This document shows positions 1 through 13,900 of a stretch of 64,000 bases of DNA, one piece after another. The position numbers and the translations under genes are program-made. The stretch's first letter is position 1. Each line of letters opens with the position of its first letter. Origin of the DNA: Panorpa germanica (Eukaryota > Arthropoda > Insecta > Mecoptera > Panorpidae); NCBI GenBank assembly GCA_963678705.1, contig OY783203.1, positions 44,144,347-44,208,346 on the forward strand. Reading direction: 5' to 3'. Below the pieces are notes generated by a model that made no database searches, was not told the DNA's origin, and saw nothing but the letters and a program-made list of their open reading frames with translations.

Positions 1-24
1 GCATGCTTTAACACTATTGTAATA

Positions 25-429
25 CGAGGGTCATTCTAATATAAACCGAAATTTTGTTTGTGTGACGTAAGTAACGCAGCGTCCCGGGGAATCGATGGCT
101 AAGGAAAGGAAAGTAGATAGTCGTGTTGTCTAGCTTGCATGCTAGATGAAGCCAAGACTACTTATTGCAACAAATGGCGCTAGCGATGTCGTCCTTCTGC
201 AGGATAAACTAAATAAACTGACAACCTCTTGAACACCCATATTTCAGGTTACCATATGCTTGCTTCACTGAAGAAAGCATTCGGAGGGGTAAGTTTTGAA
301 GACAATGTTTCGCTCGAACGGTATCTGTGAAATTGGCTACTAAGACATCTTCTTTTTTCCAGGATCAAGAAACTACCTATCTGTTGGAGAAAATATACAT
401 CTGTTGAATGGAACTATGTAGAAAAATGA
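25..429 (+). mobile_element. Internally deleted mariner-type transposon remnant
   Basis: A mariner-like terminal sequence (CGAGGGTCATTC) follows a TA dinucleotide at 23-24. At 247-429 an open frame, broken by one in-frame TGA, ends in a typical mariner transposase C-terminus: YH..ASLKKAFGG, then F.D, NWL, IKKL, and a final NYVEK before the stop at 427-429. The spacing between terminus and C-terminus is far too short for a whole element of about 1.3 kb, so most of the transposase, including the catalytic DDD core, has been deleted. No matching right-hand terminal repeat was found downstream. The family call rests on the C-terminal motif order and the terminus. The copy is certainly inactive. 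Confidence 0.72.
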
Positions 430-449
430 GGCACGTCGTATGTATTTTC

Positions 450-2560
450 ATACATCACCAAAAATCTGTAGTGTAATATTGTGGTTTATGGATGGACCCA
501 CCTATGATTAGAAGACATTGTTAGGTACTAATGCGAAGGTGCATTAAACGAAGAAACGGTTACAAAAGAGTTCGTTGAATAAATAATATGTGAAATATGA
601 AAAATGGTTAACACAAATGGCTATAGAGTTTATTTGATATTTGCAGAGTCGGTCATGAACACAAGGGCTCCCTCTGTTCCAAAAACGTTTTGACAGCGGC
701 TTGAGCAGTAAGGATCAATGCCATTTGATATCATTGGGGGCTCATTTCTCTACAGAAAGTATGATTCAACCTAAGAACAAGTACAACATTGACTAACTGT
801 CCTGATTTGGCAACTGAACTTCTGGTGAGTCACAACCGTTTTTTGTAAGTTGCGAATATTTATACATGATATTGCACCAGGGTACAATTCAATGTGATCC
901 CACTGGTACTCACGGTATATTTGCTGAAAAATAACTGAAATCCTAAATTTTTTGAATTATATTCTCTGTAAATGTCTGCAATTATAAGTGGTTTTACAAT
1001 ATATGCAGCGTAAATTTATCTTTCACAATCCTTTTTCATTATCTTTCATAATATTAGTTATATCAATAGAAATAGTTCAAACGACACATTTTATCTTCGT
1101 TGACTTTAGAGACATATTTCCAAATCTGTATATCTGGAACACAGGCTTCAAATTTTATAGGCACCAACATATATTTATATAACATTAAATAGTACGCATC
1201 ATATTCTACATGTCTAACACATAACAAAAAAACACATAGACTCTGTTCTTTAACGTTTCGATTCTATAAAAAGAAAATGACAAAGAGAAAATGTTTGTAG
1301 TGTTTTTTTAATAATAATAAAAAAAAAACCAACATGACTCAGTAATGATTATCGTAAATATTTCAATTCATTTCCACATGAAGAAATCGAGACAAAAGAA
1401 ATGCTTTGGGGCTTCTATTCAACCCCCCGTCTCAATATCACCCTGTTTATATCACGGGTATAATGACTTGTGCTCAATGTTAATTCATATAGAAAATACA
1501 TAGCTTTCTGGCAAGTTCAATTGGATGATTATACATTCCCAGGTAATCCCTAATTAAATCAAACATTTAAATTGATATGTTGTTTTGCTAAGCGCCTATT
1601 ACTAACATCTCTTTAATGATATTATGATAATACGAGTATACCAAATTGTGTAGAGAGTGTTAATAATTCCCTGTAATATATATGACAAGGTAATATAATT
1701 CCGTAGGGTGAAATAAAGCAGGGGATGTACGAGTATATTTAAAGTTTGAGGGAAGTGGGTTAAACAGAGATTTATGTAATGAAGATTTTTATGTTTGAGT
1801 GGGTGAAAACATGGGGTGCGCTTTTAGTCAGCATAATAAATATGAAAAATATGATACTTGCGTTAAAATCTAATTACATTGACTTCATTTCTTATTATAT
1901 GAGATTAGGTACTGATAATATAGTCTGTATAGTCTTGACAGTCAAGATGAAAGACTAATTTGTTTTTGTCAGAGACTGTTTACTAGATGCAAAGAAACTT
2001 TCATATGCAGACACACACTAATACAATAACACTTTTAACGAAAATGATTATGACAACATTGCCAATCCCAATGTCGTATGTCCTATAGAAGTATCATATA
2101 TATATATATAGGTATATTTAATATACTTTGTTTAAGTTAGCTATAAAGACCCACAAGTAATAGTCACTAGTTGCTAAAATGTGATATCTGTGGGAGACAG
2201 ATACACGGCTGTTATTTTTTCAAATTTTAACTTTATATATTTATATCTTTTCAACAAATCGATAAAAGAAAATGATTTTCATTTCTAAATTTTCTTAATT
2301 TTTTGTTTTATTAATTATTAGTTTTTTAGAGCATTCCTAAAAACGTGTTTTCAGATATACTCGAAACTATGTCTTTTTTATACTTAATTATAAACATCTC
2401 GCTTCACAATCGATGGAAAATTTTTATATGTTTTTGACAAATTACACCTAATTTACACTATATTTTAATTGTATAACATTCTTTTAAAAAATGTGTTTAC
2501 ATAAATGGTATTGATCCGTATCCATTCTGTTGGAAAACTCAAAATATTTTTAATTCCTTT
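450..2560. other. AT-rich non-coding stretch
   Basis: No supported gene. Open frames are short and lack codon or domain signals. A short (TA)n run sits near 2097-2111, and poly-T/poly-A patches are common. Confidence 0.6.
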
Positions 2561-2564
2561 TACT

Positions 2565-2830
2565 ACATATCATGGCTCAGGAAAAATCTGCATCAGGCAA
2601 ATTCCACTTTCCAACTACTCCCGATACTTACTTTTAATGTGTTCTAATTTCTCCTCTACTTTACTACACTTCCTACATACTTTCTCTTTTACTTTTCTCC
2701 AAATATATCCTGTTGTTGGAAATCTATATTCCTTTCACTTATCAGGCTCTGTACCTCTCTTCCTACTTCACTTAATCTGTCTTTTTTCACATGTAGATTC
2801 CCTCTTCCTTTTTAATATTTTTTCCTATCC
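2565..2830 (-). pseudogene. Possible degenerate retroelement polyprotein fragment
   Basis: One minus-strand frame reads, between three stop codons, as a lysine/glutamate-rich segment with CRKCSKVEEKLEHI followed by KYRE. Two of the stops are TGA where tryptophan would be plausible. A C-x2-C spacing followed by an acidic run and E-H is seen at the C-terminal end of non-LTR retrotransposon open frames in insects. The plus strand is correspondingly pyrimidine-rich and shows two long but meaningless open frames at 2505-3147. The match is short and decayed, so it could also be chance. Confidence 0.35.
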
Positions 2831-3149
2831 TTTGTATTTCCTATATTGCTGATTTGTTCACACACCACTCTCAAGAGTCTACCCTCTGCTTTTTCTTCCC
2901 ACCTTATCGCCCTCATCCCTGCCTCTTCAGTTATTCCTCTTTACCTCTTACAAATCTAGGTCTATTTGTGTGCACAGTGCATTTATCCGCACCCAACACT
3001 AACTATGTGCTTCTAAACATGTCCACATTTTATGTACTTCTCTTGCACCGCCTCCTCATTGTTTTTACACCTATGTATATCTCAGCTATGTATATCTCAC
3101 TAATTTATTTTGATCTATGTTTTTTATATATTTCTGATCACAAATAATA

Positions 3150-4519
3150 TTTTACTAGCATTATTAGAGACATTACATTTGTAAATTTGAGACATTTTTT
3201 TTTTCATTTTCTAATTGAACAGAATGTTCTCTTCGTTTACGATTGATTAAAATAAGCGCAAAAAAAAGAGAAACAGTAAAAAGAGAACTTTTAATAAATG
3301 TCCAGAGCTTTTGTGATGCATCTAGATGCTTAAGTACAAGTACATAAATATATAGCTGGAGTACAGCATACATATTACTATACAATATACGTTACACGTT
3401 ATACGTTGTATGTACATTGTTGGAAACTGGCGAATGTCATCATATGTCCTGCAAATGACATTGCTGTAAAATATAAATGAAATAGTGTTTCACTTTAATT
3501 AAACTGCAACAAAACAATTTTAGTTCTGTGCATATTATTTATATAAAAATATTTTACTTTAGGGTTGAAAATGTAACATTTAAAAAAATATTATTTTAAA
3601 ATATATTGTCATGCGCTGTTGTATTTTTGACAAATAATCATTTTCAAATTATAACGTTTGAATATAAGAATACATCTTTCTGTGAAATTTTAATTTATCG
3701 TGGTATTGTGATCACTTGCGTATTTTCTGGACAAATAGGAATTTAAATTAAAATGTTTTGACAAAACTAGACTAATTAAACTCGTTAGAAGGTATCGGTC
3801 CTATTTTGCAATTTATCGAAGGTCTAATTTAATTAAATGTTTATTCCTAATAATATTTAAGATTGTCTAATGTTATTGCGATCACTTACTTATATTCAAG
3901 AGTTAAAGAAATTTTGGTAGTTATTTAGTTAGCTACATTTTTTGTGTTGAAACTTGTAAAACAAAACTATTCACTATAACGGCCTGACAAAACTGATGGC
4001 AATAGTGTACTGATAGTATTGTTATACAAATCAGTATAATTGATTCGTTATACGGCTTTTTACATTACTTGTTCTGCACGAATCTAGGTCGTAAAGCGAG
4101 GTATGGGTGTATTTTCTAAATCAGGCTACTTAGATAAGACCGAGCCAATTCGTGAATTTAAGTTACCTTTTTGTAACATTTTTTTGTTAAAAGTTTGAAA
4201 AATTTTGCGTAAAAATTAGTTTAGATTTTTGCTATCATTAGTGAAAATAATTTAATTTAGTGAGTGAGACCGAAAGTCGATCGTAAAACGGTAGTTATTA
4301 CGAAACTGGTTACATTTTTACAGTGGAAAAGAATGGTAGAATTGTAATCATTACACACAAAACGCAAATAAAATTCAATAATCTTCTTAATATATATTCG
4401 CAAAATAATGCTAACGGGGCAAGCAAATAATTGTAATAATAATTGTGGTCGTATTATTATATGGTCCATAAAAACGAGATTTATAATCCCTATATTATAA
4501 AACGTGGTTTATGAAACTC

Positions 4520-4520
<1 letters not shown>
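3150..4520. other. AT-rich non-coding stretch
   Basis: Nothing recognisable beyond AT-rich sequence. The 15-mer CACGAATCTAGGTCG near 4077 recurs near 7950, suggesting a decayed dispersed repeat. Confidence 0.5.
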
Positions 4521-4521
<1 letters not shown>

Positions 4522-4594
<73 letters not shown>

Positions 4595-4597
4595 CTT
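4522..4597. repeat. (TA)n microsatellite
   Basis: A nearly uninterrupted dinucleotide TA tract of about 75 bp with one or two phase breaks. Confidence 0.95.
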
Positions 4598-4599
4598 CA

Positions 4600-6820
4600 A
4601 GATTATTATTTTATGTTGCTGTGCAATATATAATATTACAGCTGAGTCGGTGAAAAAATAATTAGATAAATGCTCCGGAGAATATTACTTAAATAAGAAA
4701 CGAACAAAATTTTAATCTTAAAATGATTAAATATGTGTAAATATAACAGTATACATTACAAGAACTAATGTTATTGATGTTTTACGTAAAAGTATGGTAA
4801 CGCCTATTGACATTTTAAAATATTATTATTTTGTGCGTTTTATGTTATTTTGTAATAATATCAGCCAACGCTTTGTTATTGATAAGAATTGACAAGTTAA
4901 GGCAATAGCGTAGATCAACATTGAACATTACAATGAATGTTGTCATTTGTGATGTTAAAGGGAAACAGTGAAATTGTTTTGAATGAAAAGACAAATAGCT
5001 GCATAGAAAATAGATCTATTGTTGAATGGCAGTGTGAACCGATACCAATCTACAAATTGAATTACTGATATTTTTTTTGTAATTCAACTCAACGTCTGCC
5101 TATTTCAGATGCTGAGTTCTCTCACAGGCTACCTCTTACTTGTTTAAAATGCTTCAGGCAATATTATTATTACTTAAACTATTAAATTATTTAAATATTA
5201 ATATTTTCTTACGGAATAGTGGCCAAGATCGTTGATACGTGAAATAGCCAACGTTAAATAACTATATTAAAGAAAAAATAGTATTTTCTCTAACTACAAT
5301 CTTAATTTGCTTTCTTGTATATTTCAATTTTCTAAACGTATATAAAGATGATTTCTCTTTCGTTCACAGTAATACGAGCTACATAGCGACATAATAGAAA
5401 GAGAAACAATAAATATTACGAAACTGCTTTTTTTGTAAATTAATTATATTTATCTTAATAATACAGTTAAAAAGGAGAACTGTGTATATTCGTACTTCAT
5501 ATACAATTACTTTGTGAAAATACAGTGTAAACATTGAGGGAAAGAAATAATAGAGGGAGAAACGTGAAAAGCTTTAGTTATTCATTCAAGGGTCTTGTAA
5601 GCTACGAGTACAAGTATATTGATAAATATTCAGATTTAAAATCAGACGATGCAAAATAAATAAAGAGAAAAGTAAATAAAAAGTAATGTTTTAATATAAA
5701 CAAGTAAAATAAATATATTTAAAGTAAAATAAACCAATTGCAAATATTTTTATAATTACAATGTTAAGGAACTGTAAATAAAACAAAAAGGCGTCTACTT
5801 TGTATATTTTATAAGTAGTCTTGTTCTAAATGAACAAAAGCTACATACAGAAGGTTCAGTAAGAGCCCAGGTGGAAATGTAACGCTTGTAACTCCCTAGC
5901 AAGTTGAATCGTGCACAATGTGTTAAAATTTTTGCAATTAAAACTTGCACTTAGCTTAAAACAAGCTTCAGACTGTTCTGCAAAACAGTTATCTACCTGG
6001 GATTTACAATAATGATATCTGCTTCCCATTTTAGCTTATCTGACTACAATCGAAATAAATTAAATAGCAATATTTATAATTTTTTTAAATATCATTTTAT
6101 TTATTTGGTTGTTGGTTCGAAAACTATATCCAGTGTCCCACAGAGGAAGCATAATGCCTGGAGCAACTAGGATTCATTAAAATTCTATTATTTTCAGTCA
6201 AATTTGTTTGTTGACTTAGAGAGAAATCAATTGTGCCTAGCCTCTCAGTCTTATAAGAAAATAAAACTAGTATATAAGGCAAGTAGTTATTAACAAAATG
6301 TTTCTACATTTTTAAAGGAATCTAGAACAACATGTCTAGGAAATAATTAGCTAGTATTCTCACCTTCAGTATTGGTTATGCCTATTGGTTACATTTTCAC
6401 AAAAGAAACCCGCAATTGAATATATTTATAGCTTACCATAATAACCTTACACTTGACTAGAGAAAATATATGAGTAATGCATGAGATCAGTGATGCGAAG
6501 GAATGTTATTAGACAGGTGACCTCCAATGACAACATGTTGCTGGTTTCCAATACCTTATGAGAACCTTTACCATATCATGATCTTTGCCGTCAAATTCTT
6601 TTGTATTATATCAAAGAAAAGAAGAAACTTTGAACTATGAAAGATGTGGAAAATACAAAAAAATATCAATCGACTTTTATAGAGACAGAACGAAAAGTAA
6701 TATAAAAATGTCAAAGAGAAAGAAAATTACGTGACATCTAAAAAGCAACAACAAAAATAAATCATTTAAAATTTTAATTTGAAAAATATTTTTTGTTTTA
6801 TGTAAGTTCTGTTTCTCAGT
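4600..6820. other. Intergenic DNA with one SINE tail fragment
   Basis: Apart from the SINE tail at 5080-5150 this span shows only AT-rich sequence. No open frame has exon-like splice boundaries or a recognisable domain. Confidence 0.5.
5080..5150 (-). mobile_element. SINE family A tail fragment
   Basis: On the minus strand this matches the family A 3' segment (GATAGGACTCAGCATCGG then CCGACGTTAAAT) with several substitutions. It is a 5'-truncated or fragmented copy. Confidence 0.6.
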
Positions 6821-6821
6821 C

Positions 6822-6957
6822 TTACGACACTGCGGTCGAGAGTGTTTACGTTTTGCATTGTTTACGTTATGTTTGGTTGTTATCAAAATTAATTTTATTA
6901 CACAACCAAAAATACTATCAACATTGTAAACGGCCAACGTTAAATAAATAAATAACA
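6822..6957 (+). mobile_element. SINE family A copy with internal deletion
   Basis: A tRNA-like head (ACGACACTGCGGTCGAGAG) is followed by the body motif TTGGTTGTTATCAAAATTAA, then directly by CATTGTAAACGGCCAACGTTAAATAAATAA. Much of the middle of the element is missing compared with the near-full copy at 30937-31231. Confidence 0.7.
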
Positions 6958-6959
6958 TT

Positions 6960-9900
6960 ATGAATTACAGTTTTGATTGATAAAGGAACACCTAACAAAT
7001 ATTCAATGTGCAAAGTCAAATTATGGAACTGACAATTATGGGAAACTTTTATAAAGAATATATGAAAAATAAGAAATACTTAAAACCCTTTTTTATGTTT
7101 AAACCGTTTCAACACTGGATTAGATTACCATATTAATTAGTATTATTTGTATAGAGCTTTGCTGAAACACAATTTTAATTAATTTCGTTTTGATTGTGTT
7201 ACGGAATGAATACCACTACAAATAATAGAAGCGATAGCAAATACACAATCAATATTATTTCACCACGTGTATACATTACCACCACGTGTATAAATTTTAT
7301 ATATATTAAAAGTTTTCTATATTGCAATATTTTGTATTGATTCTTTTTCAAATAAAAAAATGATAAATAATATAAAATATTTGTTACGTGAGGTAAATTA
7401 AATTGTGGTTCAATTAACAAATGTTTAAATAAAAATTAAAAATAGTAATTAAAATTATAAAAATAGATGTATAAAATATGTATAAAAATTTTATTTTAAT
7501 TAAATTTTTGATTATAAATTTATAACAATAACAAATAATAACAATTAAAATTAAAACAGCATTGTTTCTTCCGACTAAACCAGTCAATCGTTTCAATGAA
7601 ATGAATCAACCTATTCTATTTATTATACGGATTTTGAAAATTATTTCCAATAAAGTCTGTAACAATCTGGTTTTAGTTTTGATCATTCTGCTAAAGTCAA
7701 TTTCTATAATATCGTATCGATTTCACGTCAGACTTATTTAATTTGTAAATAAATGAGTAATAGATTTCCAAGTAGATTTGTGTCTCTAATATAAGCGCAC
7801 TATCACTAAAAATTAGAGTTTGAATATATGTAAACTTTATCACCAAAAATATTGCTAGTAAAGGTAGCAAAAGGTAGTTTAAAACAGCCCCACTCCCCTA
7901 TTATGTAAGTACATAGCTGGTAGATAGTGTTTTGTGCAAAAACAAACACGAATCTAGGTCGCAGATGTTACCCAGAGCATTCTGAGATGTGCATAACCTG
8001 TTTCAGTGCATTCAGTGCAGTCAGCTTACTGTTTTCTGGCAAATTAAGTTTACACTGTTACTTAAATACGACTTAAACCGTTGACCTCCTAAATATTTAA
8101 TAATAAGTTGTTATAATTTAATTTTCATTTTAAAATATCATTATCTCTATTTAAATAAACCGATGCAAACAGCATTTAATTCAAGTGTATGTTTATTATT
8201 ATATATGTTTCGGCTTCGGCTTCGTCAATGTTTTTGAAAATTGTTGATTTTATTAAATTAAAACAGTGAGTGAGAATGATACTTTTCAACAAGCATTAAA
8301 ACGTAACACTGCATAAATAATATATCATTTTTGGGAAATATTTTAAATTGTATTCCGAGTGAGATGACGGTTAGAAGCTAATTTAATATTAATTAAGTAC
8401 GTAACATGAATGGTAGTGGAATTTCTTTATGTTGTTTAATTTTAAATAATCGTTTAAATATTAGAGATAGATAAAGGTATTTCATTGCGTAGATCCCATA
8501 AGCTCCATCGCGACATTTGTGTTTTAACAATTTTAAAAGAAAACAAAATCTATTTTTGACTACCCGATATTGTAACACATAAATTTAAAAGAATATATTT
8601 TGTTTCAGTTTGCTTACCAATGTGTAGTCATAAATTAATTTCAATTTTATTTTCGTAACATTATATAAATACAAAAGGTATTATTTGCATACGTATTCGT
8701 ATACGTGTATGATATATCATATGCAAACTTTGGATGGAACATATGCCGCTCATTGCGGTAGGATTAAGTATGATTTCATAAATCCTATGTAAATATGATA
8801 GCATTCGCTGAAAGGTATAATTCATAGTTCCGCGTTGGAGATGCAGCGACACTGATTCTCGTGCTTGCACGGGTAGTTGTAGTTTTTTTTTATAGTTCTA
8901 GTTCAAAAACAGTTTTTGAATTAAACGGAGATATAAAATATAATATTTATTTAAATTGTTAAATCCTACATTCATATTTGTATAAAATTAGTTAAATAGT
9001 CAATGCAGTATTTTAGCTTCATATCTTATGTATATTTCAAAGGTAAACTATCGCAACTACAAAACAATTGATTATGAGGTTTATTCTCAAATAATATTCA
9101 TATAATCATTTGTATATAATAATATAATCATCATAATATAATCATTTGTATCTGAAGTTATCCATAAATTATGTCACATAAATTTCATGACTACATCGTC
9201 CCCATAGTCATGTCTTGTCACACAGAGTGCACTCCATCCTTTGATGTTACGTCACACATTTTTGCAGTCGAATTTGTATGTCCAGATCATGGAGTATTAT
9301 ATTATTAGGTACAAACCAAGGTGCCTTCGTGACAATTCTTAGTATATATATAAAATTTTACTCTTTAAACCTCTTTTCTACTGAATTTGATAAAATTTAA
9401 GTTCATTAGTGGGATATTAACAATTAAAGGGAGCATATTTAACATTCAGGAGAACTACAAAGTAGAACTAAAAACGTATTGCTTGAATTATCTTGTAGCA
9501 CGTACGCAGGGTTAAATCTTGCACTCTGCGTTTCAATTTCTATGTGAGAAATTAACAATTAACTTTGGAATTAGCTTGTAGCAAGCTAACTATTTGTAAG
9601 AATTTTGTACCTGTGTTGTAATAGAATAAATGAGGATTATTTGATCAGTTAGAAGAAAAGATATATATTAGTTTAAATTTGCCATTTTTTAAAAATACCC
9701 TTACTATATGCTGATAGTTATCGCAACGTTATATATTACCTTGCTTTGAGCGTGGTTCTGTTACCGTGGACAGCGTTGCCATATTTCTGAATAGTGTGAT
9801 TGTATTTGTATATTCTTATATGGAGTGTATCTAACATTTTTATTTAATCTGACTTTGGTTTTATACAAAAGGCTCTATGTCCTGGAGCTACAGTCCTCTC

Positions 9901-10350
9901 AATTCACTGATGATATGCTTCTGCTCGTTATAGTCTATATTTATTATTGAATAATATAGATATTGAATAATGTCAATCAAAACTACAAGGTCGAAGCAAT
10001 ACATTGACTTATGACAATACATTTGTATATATAACATATAACGTCTATAAACGATAAATATTTTATTTGCAAGGAAACTTTTGTCATATAAAAATACTTT
10101 CAGTGCGTATCAACATCGTAAAAGAACGTATTATGTATTAGAAACAATAGAAAGTCACAGGGTAAGATATTAAAATATATGGGTTTTCCGATTACATAGA
10201 TAATTATCTTTAGTATGTTGAATTCAACAATAAAAACCGCACATTCTTGTATTTAACAATTCGCAATATTTTTTATAGCCACTTAAATTTGCTATCAAAC
10301 TCTTTACTACTTTTACTTTAAATGATTTTATTGAAAATTAACATCGTGTG
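6960..10350. other. AT-rich non-coding stretch
   Basis: No supported gene. A small (CGGCTT)3 cluster lies near 8208. The region around 9415-9600 shares short words (GGAATTAGCTTGT) with the reverse complement of about 28990-29120, perhaps an old dispersed repeat. Confidence 0.45.
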
Positions 10351-10353
10351 AGT

Positions 10354-10354
<1 letters not shown>

Positions 10355-10425
<71 letters not shown>
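10355..10425. repeat. (TA)n microsatellite
   Basis: An uninterrupted TA dinucleotide tract of about 70 bp. Confidence 0.95.
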
Positions 10426-10428
<3 letters not shown>

Positions 10429-10793
10429 ATTTTCACAGGAGGAGTTTAATTTCACAGAATACATATTTTAACAATGTTTATAGTTATTATACAATAGTTT
10501 ATAATAGACAAGCAAAGATTTCCAGTTCGTAGTAGTGAAAATATTATTCTAAGTTTTCTGAGATATCTATGAAAGAGGTAGACTTTCTTTGAAGCTTATG
10601 GGTGAGAAAAAAGCAGAATGCAAAGCACTTGTCCTTCCCCCTGGTTATCGAATAGAACTTATGCGAGATAAAATGGAATATTTTATAAATATTACAGGAT
10701 TGAAAACATTCTGTTACTAGTTTACAAGCAGATTATACAAGTTTGAACTGGTATTTGGCACAGTCATTTAAGCTTAAATTAGGTAAGAATCTC

Positions 10794-10964
10794 GGAATTC
10801 GAGATACCCAGCTGTAAGTCTGTAAATATTTGTATATTGACACCCTAAAGTTGTCTCAAAACCTACATATGGTTTATACACCCTACCATATGTAGGTTTT
10901 GAGACAACTTTAGGGTGTCAATATACAAGTATTTACAGACTTATAGCTGGGTATCTCGAATTCC
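10794..10964. repeat. Near-perfect long inverted repeat (foldback)
   Basis: Two 80-bp arms (10794-10873 and 10885-10964) are reverse complements with only two differences. They are separated by an 11-nt loop, TTATACACCCT. As RNA transcribed from the + strand, both differences would be G-U wobbles, leaving an 80-bp stem without a bulge. No clear target-site duplication or protein-coding frame flanks it. It may be a foldback MITE, a hairpin-RNA locus that produces endo-siRNAs, or a recent inverted duplication. Confidence 0.95.
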
Positions 10965-10969
10965 GCGGT

Positions 10970-13900
10970 GAACTTACTATAATGACTGGGATATCTATCT
11001 ATGATCTGATCAATCTACAAATTGGTTAAACACAATCTTGTATCGAACTACGTATATGCCCAATTGAAATGATAATATAAATGACAACAAATTATATAGA
11101 CAAGAAAATGAATAAGTAAAACATAATTTATTCAGTCCATGTTTATTATTAAGCGAATATTGCCAGTGTTTTTGATCTTTATAGATGCTTTATTGATCCC
11201 GTAAAATTGCACAGTTTTAATTCTGATAAGGTTATAAGAAAAATTGATAAAATTATTTGAAGAGCAGAAATTATTTGAAAAAAAAAACACAAAATATAGT
11301 GACTTTCAAGAAGCGCTACTAAATTTATGAATTACAATATTTAAGGAATAATAATATTGAAAGAATTTTAACTTATGATAATTCTGGGCATCATAATACC
11401 CAAAAGAAAGCGTATACGATTTCTATGAGGTATGAGTACAGCGAATTAAAGTATTTTGAATACAAAATACCATAACTTTTCAAAACGTTATCGCATCCCC
11501 CTTCACTTCCACCCTTTTGAACCCGAATCCCGAATCCCGACTAGCGCTGTCCTACTTAGCACTAAATTTCTCTCATATCGTTGAATTTTATATTTGTGAC
11601 TGAGGTTTATAGTCATACTTTTTAGCCTTTATTTTCAACCGCATTCATCTCCGCTTCCATTTCTCTATCTAGTATCTGCTTTTTACTGCATATTTAAATA
11701 ATAAAAAAAATCAAATAATACATTTTTTTCTTCTGTTTATGAGAAATATACCCTTGACTTCTGAAACTTAATTTTCCGTGTATTTATTTATTACATTAAA
11801 ATTGGAATGGATCTAAAACAAAACACAATAATTTTCTTTTATTAATTCGTCCTGACCTTTTTTCAAAATACATTATGGGTTGTTCGCTTGAATAAAGTCA
11901 TGTTAAAAATAAAGTGGATGTGTGACCATCGGGGAAAGTAAAAGGATATAATGTTCTCTTCTGGGTACTACAGATGCTGTGATTCCGTAGTGAAATTTTC
12001 CTTATATGGAGACCCGCTAAAAACATAATAAGATGAAGAAAATAGTCATTTTTTAAACGAAATAATTTTACTCCTTTCTTATCCTTCTAAATTTTTAAAT
12101 TATAATTCACCTTTGCAGTGAGATGTCTTTATAACAAGATGCGTAAATTTGCATTGAGTAAAGCATTGAGCTGACCCTCATATCGCAGTGACAGGTTGGA
12201 TCATGTTCTATAGTCTTCCGCTTATCTTTCCCTTCTCACTTGGCTTTAGAGCTATTGAATTACATAGTCATTTTTTGTGGCAAATCTCGTCCATTGTATA
12301 ACTTGTACATTTACGAAATATTATTTCAACAATTACAAAGGTGATATTGTAGGCTAAATCCTATGTTTAGAAGATAGAACCATTAATTATACATTAATAT
12401 AATAGATCAAATAGGATTTAACAAAGGACCTAAATTCTGTATTTATATACATACATATGTACGAGTATCTTATATACATAATATATAAATGAAGTAACAA
12501 ACGTACGACTACGCGCTATATAGTATACTAATGTACATATCTAACTTTATAACCTTGTGACATCTGAGATATACCATAAGTTTCTTGTGGTGGTAGTTTG
12601 TCGTTATCCAGTATATCTTGAACTCAAGTACAAGTTAGTTTTAGGAGTTACAAAACCTTTTGTATATCTATAATATGAGTATCCTACTTTGCACGGTATT
12701 AGTTTGCACGGTTTGCAACACATGGCATTTGCTTTCTGCTCCTAACAAAGCGGCCAGTTGCATTAAACATGATTTAAGTGTATGTATAAGCAAAGGTTGA
12801 CTTCCCTTTAACACTTTCGTACACTATTTCAAATATATATATTTGCTTTGCTTCACAGTTCAAGAACTAATTATTTTATAGTTACTATAGACAGGCACGT
12901 GAATTCAAGATTTAATTCACAAAAAGTTACCTATAATAAATGTATAATATTATGTGACCTATTTTATTTATATTAGAATCATAAAATGACTCATTAGTTA
13001 TTTTGATAATCACAGAGTATCTCTTATAGACCCAACTATTTCAAGTTACAAAATACAGAGAAAACCGTTGTTTTAAAATTGTTTATTTGTAAGAATTAAT
13101 TCGCAAAAAAAACAAACTTTGATTACTTGCAAATCAAGAAAATATATCGGTGATCCGGAGACCGAACCCGAAGACAAACAGCATGATGCCAAGCACAATC
13201 GTTCACAGTATCGGTATCTGTATGAATTGTTTAAAATGATTTCTGTAAAGATGTACTTATATTTTAGTTAATATAAACAATAAACTAGTTTTAAATATTT
13301 AAAAATTGAATTAAAAACAACATTGCCATTATTCTTGATTCTTTTCAAATTATATTTCTAAATAAATTATTAAAATACTTTGTGATAAATTGTTTGTTGG
13401 TTTAATAATAAATTGAACTCAGATACAGCAGCACAGGATTGCTAGTTTTGTTAGACAGCTGTCGAATTGTGAGAAGTGTTATAAGCTTGTACAGTCATGT
13501 AAGTAACTTAGGTTTTTTTGAAATTGTGGGCACTGTGTTTAAGTATACAGGGTTGTGCGGTCGCATGAATTAACGGACCGAGTTCTTTAGTCACCTATGA
13601 ATAATATAATATTTACTTGTAATAAAAAATCATACAGAATAGACTTGATTTTGGTTTCTTACATATTTCTACTGCGGTGATTTTGGGTTTGTATCATTTT
13701 TAAACTGACCTTTATTTGTATTTGCTCAAAGCAGATATTAGGAAATAATTATTTATGAAAATACTTAAAAATAGTCAGAAATCCGACGGATTCTACGTGG
13801 TATAATATGCGTGATCTGTCTTAAAAAATCACGGCTAACCGATTACATCACATAATCACCGAATTTCTAAGTGCTACGTAATTCCTAGCAACTAGTAATT

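Noticed and set aside
2505-3147. Two adjacent plus-strand open frames of 115 and 97 codons
   Set aside because: They read a pyrimidine-rich strand, giving Phe/Leu/Ser-rich peptides without a domain. The minus strand looks more like a decayed retroelement.
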